Source: a virus
IMG/VR virus record: IMGVR_UViG_3300034072_000758
Span: 186,001-250,000 of that record
Length of the DNA stretch: 64,000 bases
Reading direction: 5' to 3' (one strand)
A program made the translations under genes and the position numbers. Of this stretch, positions 23,841 to 31,941 are shown in pieces. The stretch's first letter is position 1, and every line of letters starts with the position of its first letter. The notes under the pieces were generated by a model, which was given only the letters and a program-made list of their open reading frames with translations, did not search any database and was not told where the DNA came from.

Positions 23841-24337
23841 GCCGATAACTTTAGTTTTAGCATAAGCAATATATCACCAAAGCTCGTAGCATCAAAATTA
23901 TTTTCGACGTGTTGTACCCAAATAGATGATCCTCGAATATGAACCTTGCTACCAGTCCAAGCAACAAAATGATGCTCAACCGTAGAATTATTAGATTGAT
24001 ATGTACAAAAGCCATCAGCTTCCCATCTAATCAAACATTGATCTGGAACTTTGAAGTCTACTACTATGCTTTGAAGATTAGCATCCTGATATTTTACTTT
24101 ACTGTCTGGATATTTTACTTTACTGTCTGGGAATCTTTTACTATAGTGAATGCAATTTACTTCTATATCAATATCATCATACTTATAAGTATCAGTAACA
24201 AGTAATCCATTTGGTATAGGGGGTTTGGTACGCTCTACAAACTCAGCAGCTTTCAACACGGTTTCCCATAGGCGGATGTCGCGCGCAGCAGCAAGCACGT
24301 TCTCGACCGTATCCCGTGTTTCTTCTTCCTTGGTCAT
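23837..24337 (-). CDS. TMF paralog with internal tandem repeat (166 aa)
   Basis: Starts MTKEEETRDTVENVLAAARD, contains RLWETVLKAAEFVE as the Trp helix, and ends ATSFGDILLMLKLKLSA. A 21-nt duplication yields PDSKVKYPDSKVKY in the middle. The acidic lead of the tail is reduced to a single Asp. Function unknown. Confidence 0.84.
   Translation of the reverse strand: MTKEEETRDTVENVLAAARDIRLWETVLKAAEFVERTKPPIPNGLLVTDTYKYDDIDIEVNCIHYSKRFPDSKVKYPDSKVKYQDANLQSIVVDFKVPDQCLIRWEADGFCTYQSNNSTVEHHFVAWTGSKVHIRGSSIWVQHVENNFDATSFGDILLMLKLKLSA
24090..24131 (-). repeat. 21-nt in-frame tandem duplication
   Basis: Two adjacent 21-nt units (24090-24110, 24111-24131) differ only at the last base and duplicate seven codons inside a TMF gene. 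Near identity implies a recent event. Confidence 0.9.
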
Positions 24338-24729
24338 GATGACAGCAACCCACGCATAAAAATCTCAGAGACATCATCATCACTATATCGTTTGTATTTT
24401 TTAATCTTAAGCGTGGCACATCCTTCCCGAAAAGAATGGGTTAGCTTGTCACCCCTGTCCGTATACTTCAACACGACCAAATGATCTGGTGAGAACGCCA
24501 TGTTGGAGTTGACAAAAACATCCACACGAAAAGAATGATGCTTCTCCATGATCAAATCAAGGATAGCAAACTGCCCGAACGACAAGTAGAACTTTATCCC
24601 TTCATACTTCTTATACACCTCATAAATCATAATACCGGAAAGATTGTTTGACACCATCCTCTCGGTCTCCGCCCGATTGAACAGTGTCTCGAATTGCTTA
24701 ATAGTGAGAAGGTCTATAGCATCAGGCAT
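24334..24729 (-). CDS. TMF paralog (131 aa)
   Basis: Starts MPDAIDLLTIKQFETLFNRA and ends YSDDDVSEIFMRGLLSS. It shares the opening and the KKYKRYSDD segment with the next gene upstream (KKYKYYNDE), so these two are close relatives. Overlaps neighbours by 4 and 8 nt. Confidence 0.86.
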   Translation of the reverse strand: MPDAIDLLTIKQFETLFNRAETERMVSNNLSGIMIYEVYKKYEGIKFYLSFGQFAILDLIMEKHHSFRVDVFVNSNMAFSPDHLVVLKYTDRGDKLTHSFREGCATLKIKKYKRYSDDDVSEIFMRGLLSS

Positions 24730-25111
24730 GGGTCAGCATCACTTTGGTGATAAATTCTAGGAAACGTTCATCGTTATAGTATTTGTATTTCTTTATATCA
24801 ATGGTGTATTCGTTCTTCCAATAAGGCATGATCATTCCACCCACATCCAAAAACCCTCGATTATTCACGAGGTCTGTTGAACTTTCGTATACACGCTGCC
24901 TAAATCGAAGCGTTATCCTAAAAGACTTGGGGCCATAGATAAACGCCTCGTATATCCTGTCTGTCTTACTGTAAGACACATAGAGCTTGATGTTTTCGAT
25001 TTGCTTCCAGCTTTGGATAAACCCCGCGTCATTGTATGTGCGAAGTGGTTCAGCTATCTTGAAAAGGATTTGAAATATTCGATGATCGACCGAATCAATC
25101 GCATCAGCCAT
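24722..25111 (-). CDS. TMF paralog (129 aa)
   Basis: Start at ATG 25111 (MADAIDSVDHRIFQILFKIA), chosen because a longer frame would run over 100 nt into the upstream gene. Ends YNDERFLEFITKVMLTHA. Recent duplicate of the gene at 24334 judging by shared N-terminal DAID and the pre-tail KKYKYY block. Confidence 0.85.
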   Translation of the reverse strand: MADAIDSVDHRIFQILFKIAEPLRTYNDAGFIQSWKQIENIKLYVSYSKTDRIYEAFIYGPKSFRITLRFRQRVYESSTDLVNNRGFLDVGGMIMPYWKNEYTIDIKKYKYYNDERFLEFITKVMLTHA

Positions 25112-25499
25112 GACGTAATACCTGTTCCAAAATGTGATCTTCGATGTTGAAATCGTCCACACAAAATTCCAATGTAAAAGACAAGAACGACATTTCATCA
25201 TAGCGAGAAGAGAAAATGGTTTCACCTTTATATGTTAGACTAAACCATTCATTGTCCGCGCGCAAATCAACGTCACTTATGAACCACCTATATTCTATTA
25301 CGTATCTGAAATGAAGGGGTGTCGATACTTCAAACGTTATTACTTCATCCCTCAAAACAAAATCGACATGTAATGAACCTAAGTGTTTCCGTAGACGATA
25401 TAAGCTATTGCGGCCACCTATAGGACCGATTTGAGTGCCATCAATATCGTTTGCGTGAGTAAGAAAGTTGACCAGTTCTTTTAACGAGAGGGGCTTCAT
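25104..25499 (-). CDS. TMF-like paralog with divergent tail (131 aa)
   Basis: Starts MKPLSLKELVNFLTHANDID and ends NIEDHILEQVLRHG, so the acidic lead and the L-x-x-x-L spacing survive but the Met positions are lost. Strand-rich centre (LHVDFVLRDEVITFEVSTPL). Family assignment relies partly on its place in an eight-gene TMF run. Confidence 0.8.
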   Translation of the reverse strand: MKPLSLKELVNFLTHANDIDGTQIGPIGGRNSLYRLRKHLGSLHVDFVLRDEVITFEVSTPLHFRYVIEYRWFISDVDLRADNEWFSLTYKGETIFSSRYDEMSFLSFTLEFCVDDFNIEDHILEQVLRHG

Positions 25500-25900
25500 G
25501 AGGTTATCAACACCAATCGCATCAAATACTCGTCAATCGCTTCGGGTTTGGCGGTCTTGGGATACTTGACCTTATATTCGACCTTCGACATATCTTCGTC
25601 GTGAATAAAAAAGCCGATCATGTCGTCAACCTGTATGCCGTGCCAGCAATGCGCTTCGTCGCTCTTATGCTTGCGAGTAGTCAGGTGTATACAGAACTCG
25701 ACGGAGAATAGACCGTTGCGCGCAAAAGTGAAGCTACAGTCAATGGCTCCATTTACGTCACCCAAAACATTTAGTGTGATCTTAAGATCGTCCAACTGTC
25801 GGGTATGAATGACGCGATAATCATTCACTCTCCGATGCTTGATGTAGGTGGAGTTTCTGATCAGTTCGGCTACTATACCGGCGTTGTTGAAGACTTGCAT
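25496..25900 (-). CDS. TMF paralog (134 aa)
   Basis: Starts MQVFNNAGIVAELIRNSTYI and ends KPEAIDEYLMRLVLITS, a near-consensus tail. Middle strands LFSVEFCIHLTTRKHK. The ATG is separated by one nucleotide-scale junction from the upstream gene's stop. Confidence 0.86.
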   Translation of the reverse strand: MQVFNNAGIVAELIRNSTYIKHRRVNDYRVIHTRQLDDLKITLNVLGDVNGAIDCSFTFARNGLFSVEFCIHLTTRKHKSDEAHCWHGIQVDDMIGFFIHDEDMSKVEYKVKYPKTAKPEAIDEYLMRLVLITS

Positions 25901-26277
25901 TAGAGAACCGTCAGGATAAACGTCATCAAAATTGAATCGGCGTCCTTCACAGGATAATACATTTTATCCCAAACTACCAGTTCCGTTTCAATAAGATTTT
26001 CAGGAATGAATACGCGATCATCTATCTTGATCTCGTCCGCAAAAACATTGTCTAAACCCTTGAAACGTCGATAAGACTCATATGTCATCCGATAAGACTC
26101 ATATGTCATCCGGTACTTGATATAATAACCATTGAACTTAGGCACGGTCAACGTAATGCTGAATTTATCGTTTACTACTGGAACGATCAATAGAGTGAAG
26201 CCATGACCCTCCATCAGCATTTTATTTCTGCGGGTCGTCTTAAGAAGCAATTTCTGTATTGTGGAAATGTTCATCAC
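25900..26277 (-). CDS. TMF paralog with internal tandem repeat (125 aa)
   Basis: Starts MMNISTIQKLLLKTTRRNKM and ends DADSILMTFILTVL. A 21-nt duplication gives the peptide YRMTYESYRMTYESYRRFK in the middle. Overlaps the upstream gene by 4 nt. Confidence 0.85.
   Translation of the reverse strand: MMNISTIQKLLLKTTRRNKMLMEGHGFTLLIVPVVNDKFSITLTVPKFNGYYIKYRMTYESYRMTYESYRRFKGLDNVFADEIKIDDRVFIPENLIETELVVWDKMYYPVKDADSILMTFILTVL
26070..26111 (-). repeat. 21-nt in-frame tandem duplication
   Basis: Two identical 21-nt units (26070-26090, 26091-26111) duplicate seven codons inside a TMF gene. Same unit size as the duplication at 24090 but unrelated sequence. Confidence 0.9.
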
Positions 26278-26600
26278 GCCATCTTCAATATAAAGTTCAT
26301 GATCGCTTCATCGGTGTTCTTGCCTCGAATTTTACATTCGAGCGGCTTTGAAAAAACACGGACATAACCATCATTCCCATATGGCAAGTCTACAGAATCA
26401 TCATCCAATAATGACGCCCATTCAAATAACATGACGACTTTTGAGCTACCAACCGTCAGAGTTACCGAGTAACACGCTCCATTCTCAGATATGGAGATTT
26501 TATAGCCATCAAAACCCATGACCCACGTGCCAGCGCGGATCGCCGTACAAGAAATAAACTGGCGTTTCAATAGCTTTCGGATGAAGTGTGCGTCGATCAT
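26274..26600 (-). CDS. TMF paralog (108 aa)
   Basis: Starts MIDAHFIRKLLKRQFISCTA and ends KNTDEAIMNFILKMA. First TMF gene after the HD/PPAT gene, to which it is coupled by ATGA. Strands GYKISISENGACYSVTLTV. Confidence 0.86.
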   Translation of the reverse strand: MIDAHFIRKLLKRQFISCTAIRAGTWVMGFDGYKISISENGACYSVTLTVGSSKVVMLFEWASLLDDDSVDLPYGNDGYVRVFSKPLECKIRGKNTDEAIMNFILKMA

Positions 26601-27604
26601 ACCTTGTACAGATCGACGCCGACGCTGGCCAGTTCGCGCACGGCGCTACTGGAAATGTGCTGGAACTCAGCGTCACAAAGAATGTGCTGGACCGGAATGT
26701 CCACACCCATGTCCTTGAGGATGCGCATGTAGGTTTGTTCCGCTGCCAAATCAGCGTTGTTACGGATACCCCGGATCAGAACGAAATCGCAGTCCGGGTC
26801 TTCGGACTTGATGCCGTCGATGATCTCTTTCGCCGATTTGTAGCCCGTCGAACGAACTGTTTGATAGTACCTTTGATACCATACCGGCAAAGGCGCTTGG
26901 TTGGCGTTCTTACCCGGATTAAGAGCCTGAACGATGATCACCTTATCGAGGATCGTTTCAGCCTTCTTGACGATGTGAGCATGACCTTGGTGGAAAGGAT
27001 TGAACGAACCCATGTAGATGCCGATTTTCGGGCGGAAGCCCAACGAAAGTTCTTTGGACAGGCGGATACCTTCGATCAGCTTGTCAGCCATTTCTTGAGT
27101 GACATAATCACCCACAAGCTTGGGAGGAACGCTGGTGGCCGTCTCGAAGAAGGCATCACGCCCGATGACATACTGACTGTATGGGTATTTCTGAAACTCT
27201 CGGAAGATCGAGTGATTGACTGCGTTAAGCTTCTGGCGATCATCGGAGGCAAAGTGCGACCAGTCGATATAGACCATCAGCTTCTGAAGCTCGGTCTTAG
27301 GCTCAAAGGGAGCCTTCGTCGCCATGATCAAACCTTTAATGGTTTCGACCATAAATTCTGGCATACCCCGGATAGGATCGCGGTCACGATGCGCACGATG
27401 GTCCGCGAGCATGACTTCGATGCTGCGTTCCTCATTGTCGCCCGCGCCGGGTTCGTACACGATGTCATGGTATTTGATAGCCAGTTCGAGGCACGAACAG
27501 TCAACAATCGTTAACACCTTCTCGAACGGCTTGGCCATAGCCAGCATATGATCAATGTGTGACTGATTATGATAGTAACGGTGCGGCTCAGAATACTGGT
27601 CCAT
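26597..27604 (-). CDS. HD-domain / pantetheine-phosphate adenylyltransferase fusion
   Basis: Two enzymes in one 335-aa chain. Residues 1-190 form an HD-type metal-dependent phosphohydrolase (RYYHNQSHIDHML, then YHDIVYEPGAGDNEERS with HD at 46-47). Residues 193-335 form a CoaD-like nucleotidyltransferase: GIYMGSFNPFHQGHAHIV (HxGH at 205-208), FVLIRGIRNNADLAAEQ and HISSSAVRELASVG. CoaD adenylates 4'-phosphopantetheine in CoA synthesis; substrate preference here is unknown. The HD part might act on a nucleotide product, but the linkage of functions is inference. Good TTGACT promoter and AGGAGG. Confidence 0.92.
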   Translation of the reverse strand: MDQYSEPHRYYHNQSHIDHMLAMAKPFEKVLTIVDCSCLELAIKYHDIVYEPGAGDNEERSIEVMLADHRAHRDRDPIRGMPEFMVETIKGLIMATKAPFEPKTELQKLMVYIDWSHFASDDRQKLNAVNHSIFREFQKYPYSQYVIGRDAFFETATSVPPKLVGDYVTQEMADKLIEGIRLSKELSLGFRPKIGIYMGSFNPFHQGHAHIVKKAETILDKVIIVQALNPGKNANQAPLPVWYQRYYQTVRSTGYKSAKEIIDGIKSEDPDCDFVLIRGIRNNADLAAEQTYMRILKDMGVDIPVQHILCDAEFQHISSSAVRELASVGVDLYKV

Positions 27605-27623
27605 GAAATCCTCCTGAGAGAGG

Positions 27624-27652
27624 ACAATAATTCACTATCGTCAGCAAGTCAA
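27624..27652 (-). promoter_or_regulatory. Sigma70-like promoter
   Basis: Minus strand TTGACT (27652-27647), a 17-nt spacer and TATTGT (27629-27624), before AGGAGG and the HD/PPAT start. It overlaps the end of the TMF gene at 27641 and drives the long operon down to 22699. Confidence 0.7.
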
Positions 27653-28009
27653 TATTTTAAGGACGGCAATCACGTCCTCAATATCACTCTTCTTTTTGTA
27701 TGTTTTAAAGTAATTTACTTCTGCTGGAAAGTCATAAAGTTGATAGTAAGTTACTTCGTCTATGTGTAATTTAAATAGAGGTTGGTCGGGTTCATGCGAT
27801 TTGAAAGTCCCGGTTATAGATATATTGAAATGACGAGGTAAACGAACGTTTATAAAAACAAAAACACCAACAGTCATAAACGAACATTTAATATCACCAT
27901 ATGGTGTACACAGTGTTTTCACACCGTAACCCTCTCTGATTTTAGTTATAAGTTGGGCGCGCGAAACTACACTTACCCAGAAACCAAAATCTATCGGGAA
28001 CTTAGCCAT
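27641..28009 (-). CDS. TMF paralog (122 aa)
   Basis: Starts MAKFPIDFGFWVSVVSRAQL (FW helix) and ends KKKSDIEDVIAVLKILTC. Middle VFVFINVRLPRHFNISITGT is close to the corresponding part of the gene at 23409. Its 3' end contains the -35 of the next operon. Confidence 0.87.
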   Translation of the reverse strand: MAKFPIDFGFWVSVVSRAQLITKIREGYGVKTLCTPYGDIKCSFMTVGVFVFINVRLPRHFNISITGTFKSHEPDQPLFKLHIDEVTYYQLYDFPAEVNYFKTYKKKSDIEDVIAVLKILTC

Positions 28010-28337
28010 TTTTCGTGGTGGCGCTCAACGTAAGGATCGTCAAAATTTCTTCTAGTTCGGCTTCGCTGGAATCCCGGTGAATGCGAGAATATATAACCGT
28101 CATGTCATCGTTATCAAAGGTCACATCGAAGACATTCTTCATCGAGAATGAAGAGGTTTTCTTTTCCTCGGTCAACACCAAAATTCTTTCCGAACGCTCA
28201 TCCGTAGCTGCGATGGTCGTAGAATAAATTTCGGTGGCATTGTTTATAGGATATAATACGGTCTCTATCTCAATCCGGCGCAGATGAAACATACCGAAGA
28301 CGCTTTGCCATAATTCTTTGTTCGAGAAAATATTCAT
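28002..28337 (-). CDS. TMF paralog (111 aa)
   Basis: Starts MNIFSNKELWQSVFGMFHLR and ends EAELEEILTILTLSATTKNG, with six residues after the tail that come from the 8-nt overlap with the next gene. Strands FDVTFDNDDMTVIYSRI. Confidence 0.85.
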   Translation of the reverse strand: MNIFSNKELWQSVFGMFHLRRIEIETVLYPINNATEIYSTTIAATDERSERILVLTEEKKTSSFSMKNVFDVTFDNDDMTVIYSRIHRDSSEAELEEILTILTLSATTKNG

Positions 28338-28354
28338 ACAATGTCTCTACCAGA

Positions 28355-28747
28355 TCATTTACAGCGTGTCAAAAGGTATCGAGTGATGAAATCTTCAACT
28401 TCTTCTTCCGGTCGATACAAAATCGGAGAAGGTTTACCTTTGGCGAAAACTGTATAAGTACCGGTAATAATGGCACCAACATCATGGATAAGAAACGGTA
28501 GCTCATATTCTGTTTCTTCGCCGTTATTACTTCTACCTCTAAATCCATTTATGGTTAAGAATGCGTAATCATGAATTAACAAATTAAACGAACGCATTTC
28601 GAGACTAATAGCTATGAACGTAGACGATATTATTGTACCTTCAAACATCGTTGATCCGTTGATAATACCTTTTCCGCGATCTTCGATTTTCTTGGAAGGA
28701 TAAAATACCAAGGTGCTTACTATGGATTTAATCAGTTGTGGTGTCAT
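28355..28747 (-). CDS. TMF paralog (130 aa)
   Basis: Starts MTPQLIKSIVSTLVFYPSKK and ends EEEVEDFITRYLLTRCK. Middle strands FNLLIHDYAFLTINGF. Separated from the next gene by 17 nt and coupled to the upstream gene by ATGA. Confidence 0.84.
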   Translation of the reverse strand: MTPQLIKSIVSTLVFYPSKKIEDRGKGIINGSTMFEGTIISSTFIAISLEMRSFNLLIHDYAFLTINGFRGRSNNGEETEYELPFLIHDVGAIITGTYTVFAKGKPSPILYRPEEEVEDFITRYLLTRCK

Positions 28748-29109
28748 GAAAGTTCCAATACGAGAAGGGTCAGTAATTGCTCAAATTCGTCATCAGTTAT
28801 ACCCTTACTGATAACTAATTTCTCAGGAAGCTGATAACCCAAAGTCGCGCCAGTTCCAATGTCCAAATAATTATCGAACACGAAATCTTGAGGAAAAGCA
28901 TGATGCGCAAATATTTCAAATTTGTTAGGAAGCCATAACTCTATGGTCTGTAAATTACCATCTTTCTCTGTATGTATAGCTATTTGTATAGTCCCAGCAC
29001 TAAATTGAAAATGCTTATATGCCACAGACCATTTGGTTGAAGGCACATACGACATCTTGGCTTTGTTGATTAGATTCACCCAAAATTTTGCGTTTTTGAG
29101 GATTTTCAA
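28744..29109 (-). CDS. TMF paralog (121 aa)
   Basis: Starts at TTG 29109 as MKILKNAKFWVNLINKAKMS, a textbook FWxxLI helix, and ends DDEFEQLLTLLVLELS. Strands GTIQIAIHTEKDGNLQTIEL. First gene of its block; no strong minus-strand promoter or Shine-Dalgarno was found. Confidence 0.84.
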   Translation of the reverse strand: MKILKNAKFWVNLINKAKMSYVPSTKWSVAYKHFQFSAGTIQIAIHTEKDGNLQTIELWLPNKFEIFAHHAFPQDFVFDNYLDIGTGATLGYQLPEKLVISKGITDDEFEQLLTLLVLELS

Positions 29110-29125
29110 AGGGTGTCTCTAAATA

Positions 29126-29154
29126 TTGATTTCCTGACATTGTAATGTTATCAT
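29126..29154 (+). promoter_or_regulatory. Sigma70-like promoter
   Basis: TTGATT (29126-29131), a 17-nt spacer and TATCAT (29149-29154), 21 nt before the ATG at 29176, which also has AAGAGG as ribosome site. Confidence 0.7.
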
Positions 29155-29175
29155 CCACACCAAGAGGTGTCAATC

Positions 29176-29895
29176 ATGCGAATTATTTCAAATTATAGAG
29201 ACTACTACGATTTTCCGAACTTCGGCTACGACACCGATAATCGTATAGTTTATGAGCGTACAATCTCGGAAGAGTATATACCAAATGATCAACGCTTCTA
29301 TCCGCCCGAAACCTACAACACCGGCCCGCAGTGGCGTCAACAAGGTCTGAAAAGAAAAGACTTTCATTATGTTGGGGAAGATGAATCCACCGCTCCTAAG
29401 TTTGGCTTCCGTCATTATCTGAGACCACACTTCTTATTCATCTGCGACAAGTGTTATGTCGTATATATATACGATAAAAGCCAGATCGTTGAAGCTTACG
29501 ATCATAACAAGGCTACGGTTATGCGTCCGGTCAAGATACCCACTACCTTCAATGCGTTTGAAGCGACTATCGCTTATCATAAGCAAAGTCATTGGCATTC
29601 ATCCGACATTAGTGCTCGGTTAATCGAAAATATGCCGCCGCTGAACAGCGAGCTTGGCTCCCCGGTCATTTTGGTGAAGGGCGGGCAAAAAGATGATGAC
29701 ACCATGACGATTATCAAGAATCCATCCTTGATGGCGCTGGGTTTCAATCTTATGTCTATCGAAGAGATTTATCAGGAGATCGAAACATTTGTCGGAAAGT
29801 CCAAGGATATTCCGGCTCCGGTTGTTCCAGATAAGGAAAAGGTTGAGGCCAAGGGTTTCGATAAGAAGACCAGCTTTAGGAACCCGGTGAAATGA
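29176..29895 (+). CDS. Conserved phage protein (239 aa)
   Basis: The N-terminus MRIISNYRDYYDFPNFGYDT with IVYERT resembles a hypothetical protein I recall from many large phages. A Cys pair FICDKCYVVYIYDK at about residue 95 suggests a metal site. The ATG at 29176 is preferred to an in-frame GTG at 29167 because AAGAGG precedes it. Pro/Lys-rich C-terminus (SKDIPAPVVPDKEKVEAK). Function unknown. Confidence 0.85.
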   Translation: MRIISNYRDYYDFPNFGYDTDNRIVYERTISEEYIPNDQRFYPPETYNTGPQWRQQGLKRKDFHYVGEDESTAPKFGFRHYLRPHFLFICDKCYVVYIYDKSQIVEAYDHNKATVMRPVKIPTTFNAFEATIAYHKQSHWHSSDISARLIENMPPLNSELGSPVILVKGGQKDDDTMTIIKNPSLMALGFNLMSIEEIYQEIETFVGKSKDIPAPVVPDKEKVEAKGFDKKTSFRNPVK

Positions 29896-29897
29896 TA

Positions 29898-29919
29898 AAG
29901 GCGGGATTTCTCCCGCCTT
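29898..29919. terminator. Bidirectional terminator hairpin
   Basis: Stem AAGGCGGGA/TCCCGCCTT (29898-29906, 29911-29919) lies between two convergent genes. T content on either side is modest. Confidence 0.7.
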
Positions 29920-29925
29920 CGTTTA

Positions 29926-30675
29926 TTACATTTTCAGGTTCTTACCGTACTCACGAAGCGTTTTCAAAATGTGAGCACGTGTGCGCTCATTGTCCGGCCA
30001 GTCATGATCTTTCAATTGTTGATCGATCTTCGTGGTTTCTTCCGCCGTCTCTGGATAGACGCGGCGTGTCGCCAAATCGAACTCCATGATCAGTTCTGGA
30101 TTGGTGTGTGGTGCCAGAGCCTTATTGGCTTCTTCCATTACCTTCTCAGATACTTCGGCGCGATCCCCAGCGTGATTTACTGCTACCAAGATGTTCTTCA
30201 TCTTCTTGGCTTCTTCGGACATTTTGTCTTCTTTAGTTTCAACCTTGACCGGCTTATCAGTTTTCTGGAAGAAGTAGTCATCATCAATTGTCAGATCATC
30301 ATCGGAGCCGCGTACCTGCTTCTTGATTTTTTCCAAGTATTCCTCTGCCTTGTCCGGTGGTAAATTCCCAACGTCAACATGATATACTCTTCTTTCCGGG
30401 GCTTTCTTGATACGGTCGATAACGGTTGCGTCATCAGACTTCTTCCCGTGACCGCTCACGAAACGATTAAGTTCATCGGCTTGCTCTACAATTTGTGCGA
30501 TTGTTGGGTATACCGGGGCTTCCTTTAGACCATAATCATATATTCGATCAGTATCGGTCATGAAACAGCCATTTTGGCGGAGGAAGCGATTGTTTAATTC
30601 GTGGTAGTTGCCTTCCAACGATCTTTGCGCCACTGAGATCAACTCAAGACGGATTTCGAATGGTGATTTACTCAT
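29926..30675 (-). CDS. Phage protein with portal-like motif (249 aa)
   Basis: The opening MSKSPFEIRLELISVAQRSL resembles a small T4-superfamily protein type. The middle ERRVYHVDVGNLPPDKAEEY closely resembles a signature of T4-type portal proteins (RRVFYIDVGNLP followed by KAEEYL). The rest is charged and helical. It is far too short to be a portal (usually over 500 aa), so it may be a chimera or mimic containing a portal fragment. GGAAATAAGAG precedes the ATG. Confidence 0.72.
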   Translation of the reverse strand: MSKSPFEIRLELISVAQRSLEGNYHELNNRFLRQNGCFMTDTDRIYDYGLKEAPVYPTIAQIVEQADELNRFVSGHGKKSDDATVIDRIKKAPERRVYHVDVGNLPPDKAEEYLEKIKKQVRGSDDDLTIDDDYFFQKTDKPVKVETKEDKMSEEAKKMKNILVAVNHAGDRAEVSEKVMEEANKALAPHTNPELIMEFDLATRRVYPETAEETTKIDQQLKDHDWPDNERTRAHILKTLREYGKNLKM

Positions 30676-30740
30676 TCTCTTATTTCCTTTTTTTAATAGT
30701 GTGTTTTGTGTGTTGGGTTAAAACCCACTATTATTTAGTA

Positions 30741-30768
30741 TTGATATGTTGACAGGCCGATTTATTAT
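30741..30768 (+). promoter_or_regulatory. Promoter candidate
   Basis: TTGATA (30741-30746), a 16-nt spacer and TATTAT (30763-30768). A consensus TTGACA at 30749 lies between them but has no spaced -10. The 129-nt divergent gap holds nothing else apparent apart from AGGAG before 30805. Confidence 0.5.
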
Positions 30769-30804
30769 GATAATTTAAAACAAACACTATATAGGAGATA
30801 TAAT

Positions 30805-31125
30805 ATGAGCCGCCAATATTATCCCAAGGGTTCTGTTCAAACCATCGAAGAATTTCTGAACAGCTTTGATGAATACGCAGCGAACGGCGAAGCAGTTCTG
30901 TTTATCGCCAATGGATCGACCGGGGAAATATCCACACTCTTCATTGACAGTTCTATGATCGTAGTTCATGATGACGGCGAATACATTCTCGGTAATTTCT
31001 TGTTCCCGATCCTGAATCTGGCGGAATACAACATCGGTCGCTTCACCGACGAAAGCACTTTCATGTTCCACAACATGCTTCACGCCAAGCAATTTCTGAC
31101 CCAGAAAGTGTCGGGTGTCTATTGA
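30805..31125 (+). CDS. Hypothetical protein (106 aa)
   Basis: Starts MSRQYYPKGSVQTIEEFLNS after a strong AGGAG. Mixed alpha/beta (SSMIVVHDDGEYILGNFLFP), ending LTQKVSGVY. First gene of a rightward operon leading to TMF genes. No family recognised. Confidence 0.8.
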   Translation: MSRQYYPKGSVQTIEEFLNSFDEYAANGEAVLFIANGSTGEISTLFIDSSMIVVHDDGEYILGNFLFPILNLAEYNIGRFTDESTFMFHNMLHAKQFLTQKVSGVY

Positions 31126-31421
31126 TCACCTTCTCCCCTCAGTATCGTCACGACTGTAACCGATGCCGGTTCCTTGGCCATGTCAAGACGCTGTATTGTG
31201 AGTTTGACATGTACATCTGTAACCCGTCTCTGATCGCCCGTCTGAGTGACGAAGAGGGTGATTATCATTCGGGTGATCCCGCAATACTGGCGTCTAACTA
31301 TGACCGCCAGAAGCCGTCTTTTGACCAGAAAAACCCTTTGACCATCGCCTACCATCTTCACAAACAGATGGAAACCGTACTTCCATTATTCGTGCCGGGG
31401 TTCAATGGCTCTCTTCAATAA
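31122..31421 (+). CDS. Putative zinc-binding protein (99 aa)
   Basis: Four Cys in two pairs (HDCNRCRFLG, then LYCEFDMYIC) predict a small zinc ribbon near the N-terminus. Translation appears to begin at TTG 31122, overlapping the upstream TGA as TTGA. The rest is polar and helical. Function unknown. Confidence 0.75.
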   Translation: MITFSPQYRHDCNRCRFLGHVKTLYCEFDMYICNPSLIARLSDEEGDYHSGDPAILASNYDRQKPSFDQKNPLTIAYHLHKQMETVLPLFVPGFNGSLQ

Positions 31422-31941
31422 CACCAAGGACATCGCCGCATTTCTGAATAAGAGCATCATTCCCGATGTGTCACAGGCGCGCATCACGCAGTTATATAAG
31501 GATGAGATCACGTGGAAATCGGCGGGTTACACAAATATATATCGGCATCTACCGTATAAGGTAGAAGCTTTGTATGGTGGTAAATTTGTGTTCACCCTCA
31601 CTATGCAAAAATCCAACCTGAGACAGGTCGGTAATCTCGGCCACAGTCGAAAAGTTTCCTATGGTATGGCAGCTTTGTCGGCGGAAGTTTTCATTTCTAC
31701 CATCATTATCGAAACCCCTGAATTTAAGGAAACGGTTGAGTTCCTGATCTCCGGGGATTATGATTACGATGTGCCACAGAAAGCTAAAAAGCATCTGATC
31801 AAGATTACACCAATGTACAGCCCCATTATCGGCGCGTGGTGTGTTAGTGGTAATGCTCACCTAATGTCTCACGAGTTCATCCCTCTCGCCAGTGAGCAAG
31901 AGATCGATGAAAAACTTATCATAATGAAGTTGGCCGTATGA
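31405..31941 (+). CDS. TMF paralog, long (178 aa)
   Basis: Starts MALFNNTKDIAAFLNKSIIP and ends SEQEIDEKLIIMKLAV. Middle strands YGGKFVFTLTMQKSN and SAEVFISTIIIETPEF. Overlaps the zinc-ribbon gene by 17 nt and the next gene by 4 nt. Confidence 0.84.
   Translation: MALFNNTKDIAAFLNKSIIPDVSQARITQLYKDEITWKSAGYTNIYRHLPYKVEALYGGKFVFTLTMQKSNLRQVGNLGHSRKVSYGMAALSAEVFISTIIIETPEFKETVEFLISGDYDYDVPQKAKKHLIKITPMYSPIIGAWCVSGNAHLMSHEFIPLASEQEIDEKLIIMKLAV

Noticed and set aside
24090-26111. Short repeats as a CRISPR array
   Set aside because: They are two separate in-frame tandem duplications without spacers and inside coding sequence; no CRISPR array or cas gene is present.
26588-27514. 308-aa open frame on the plus strand
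   Set aside because: Antisense to the clearly recognisable HD/PPAT fusion.
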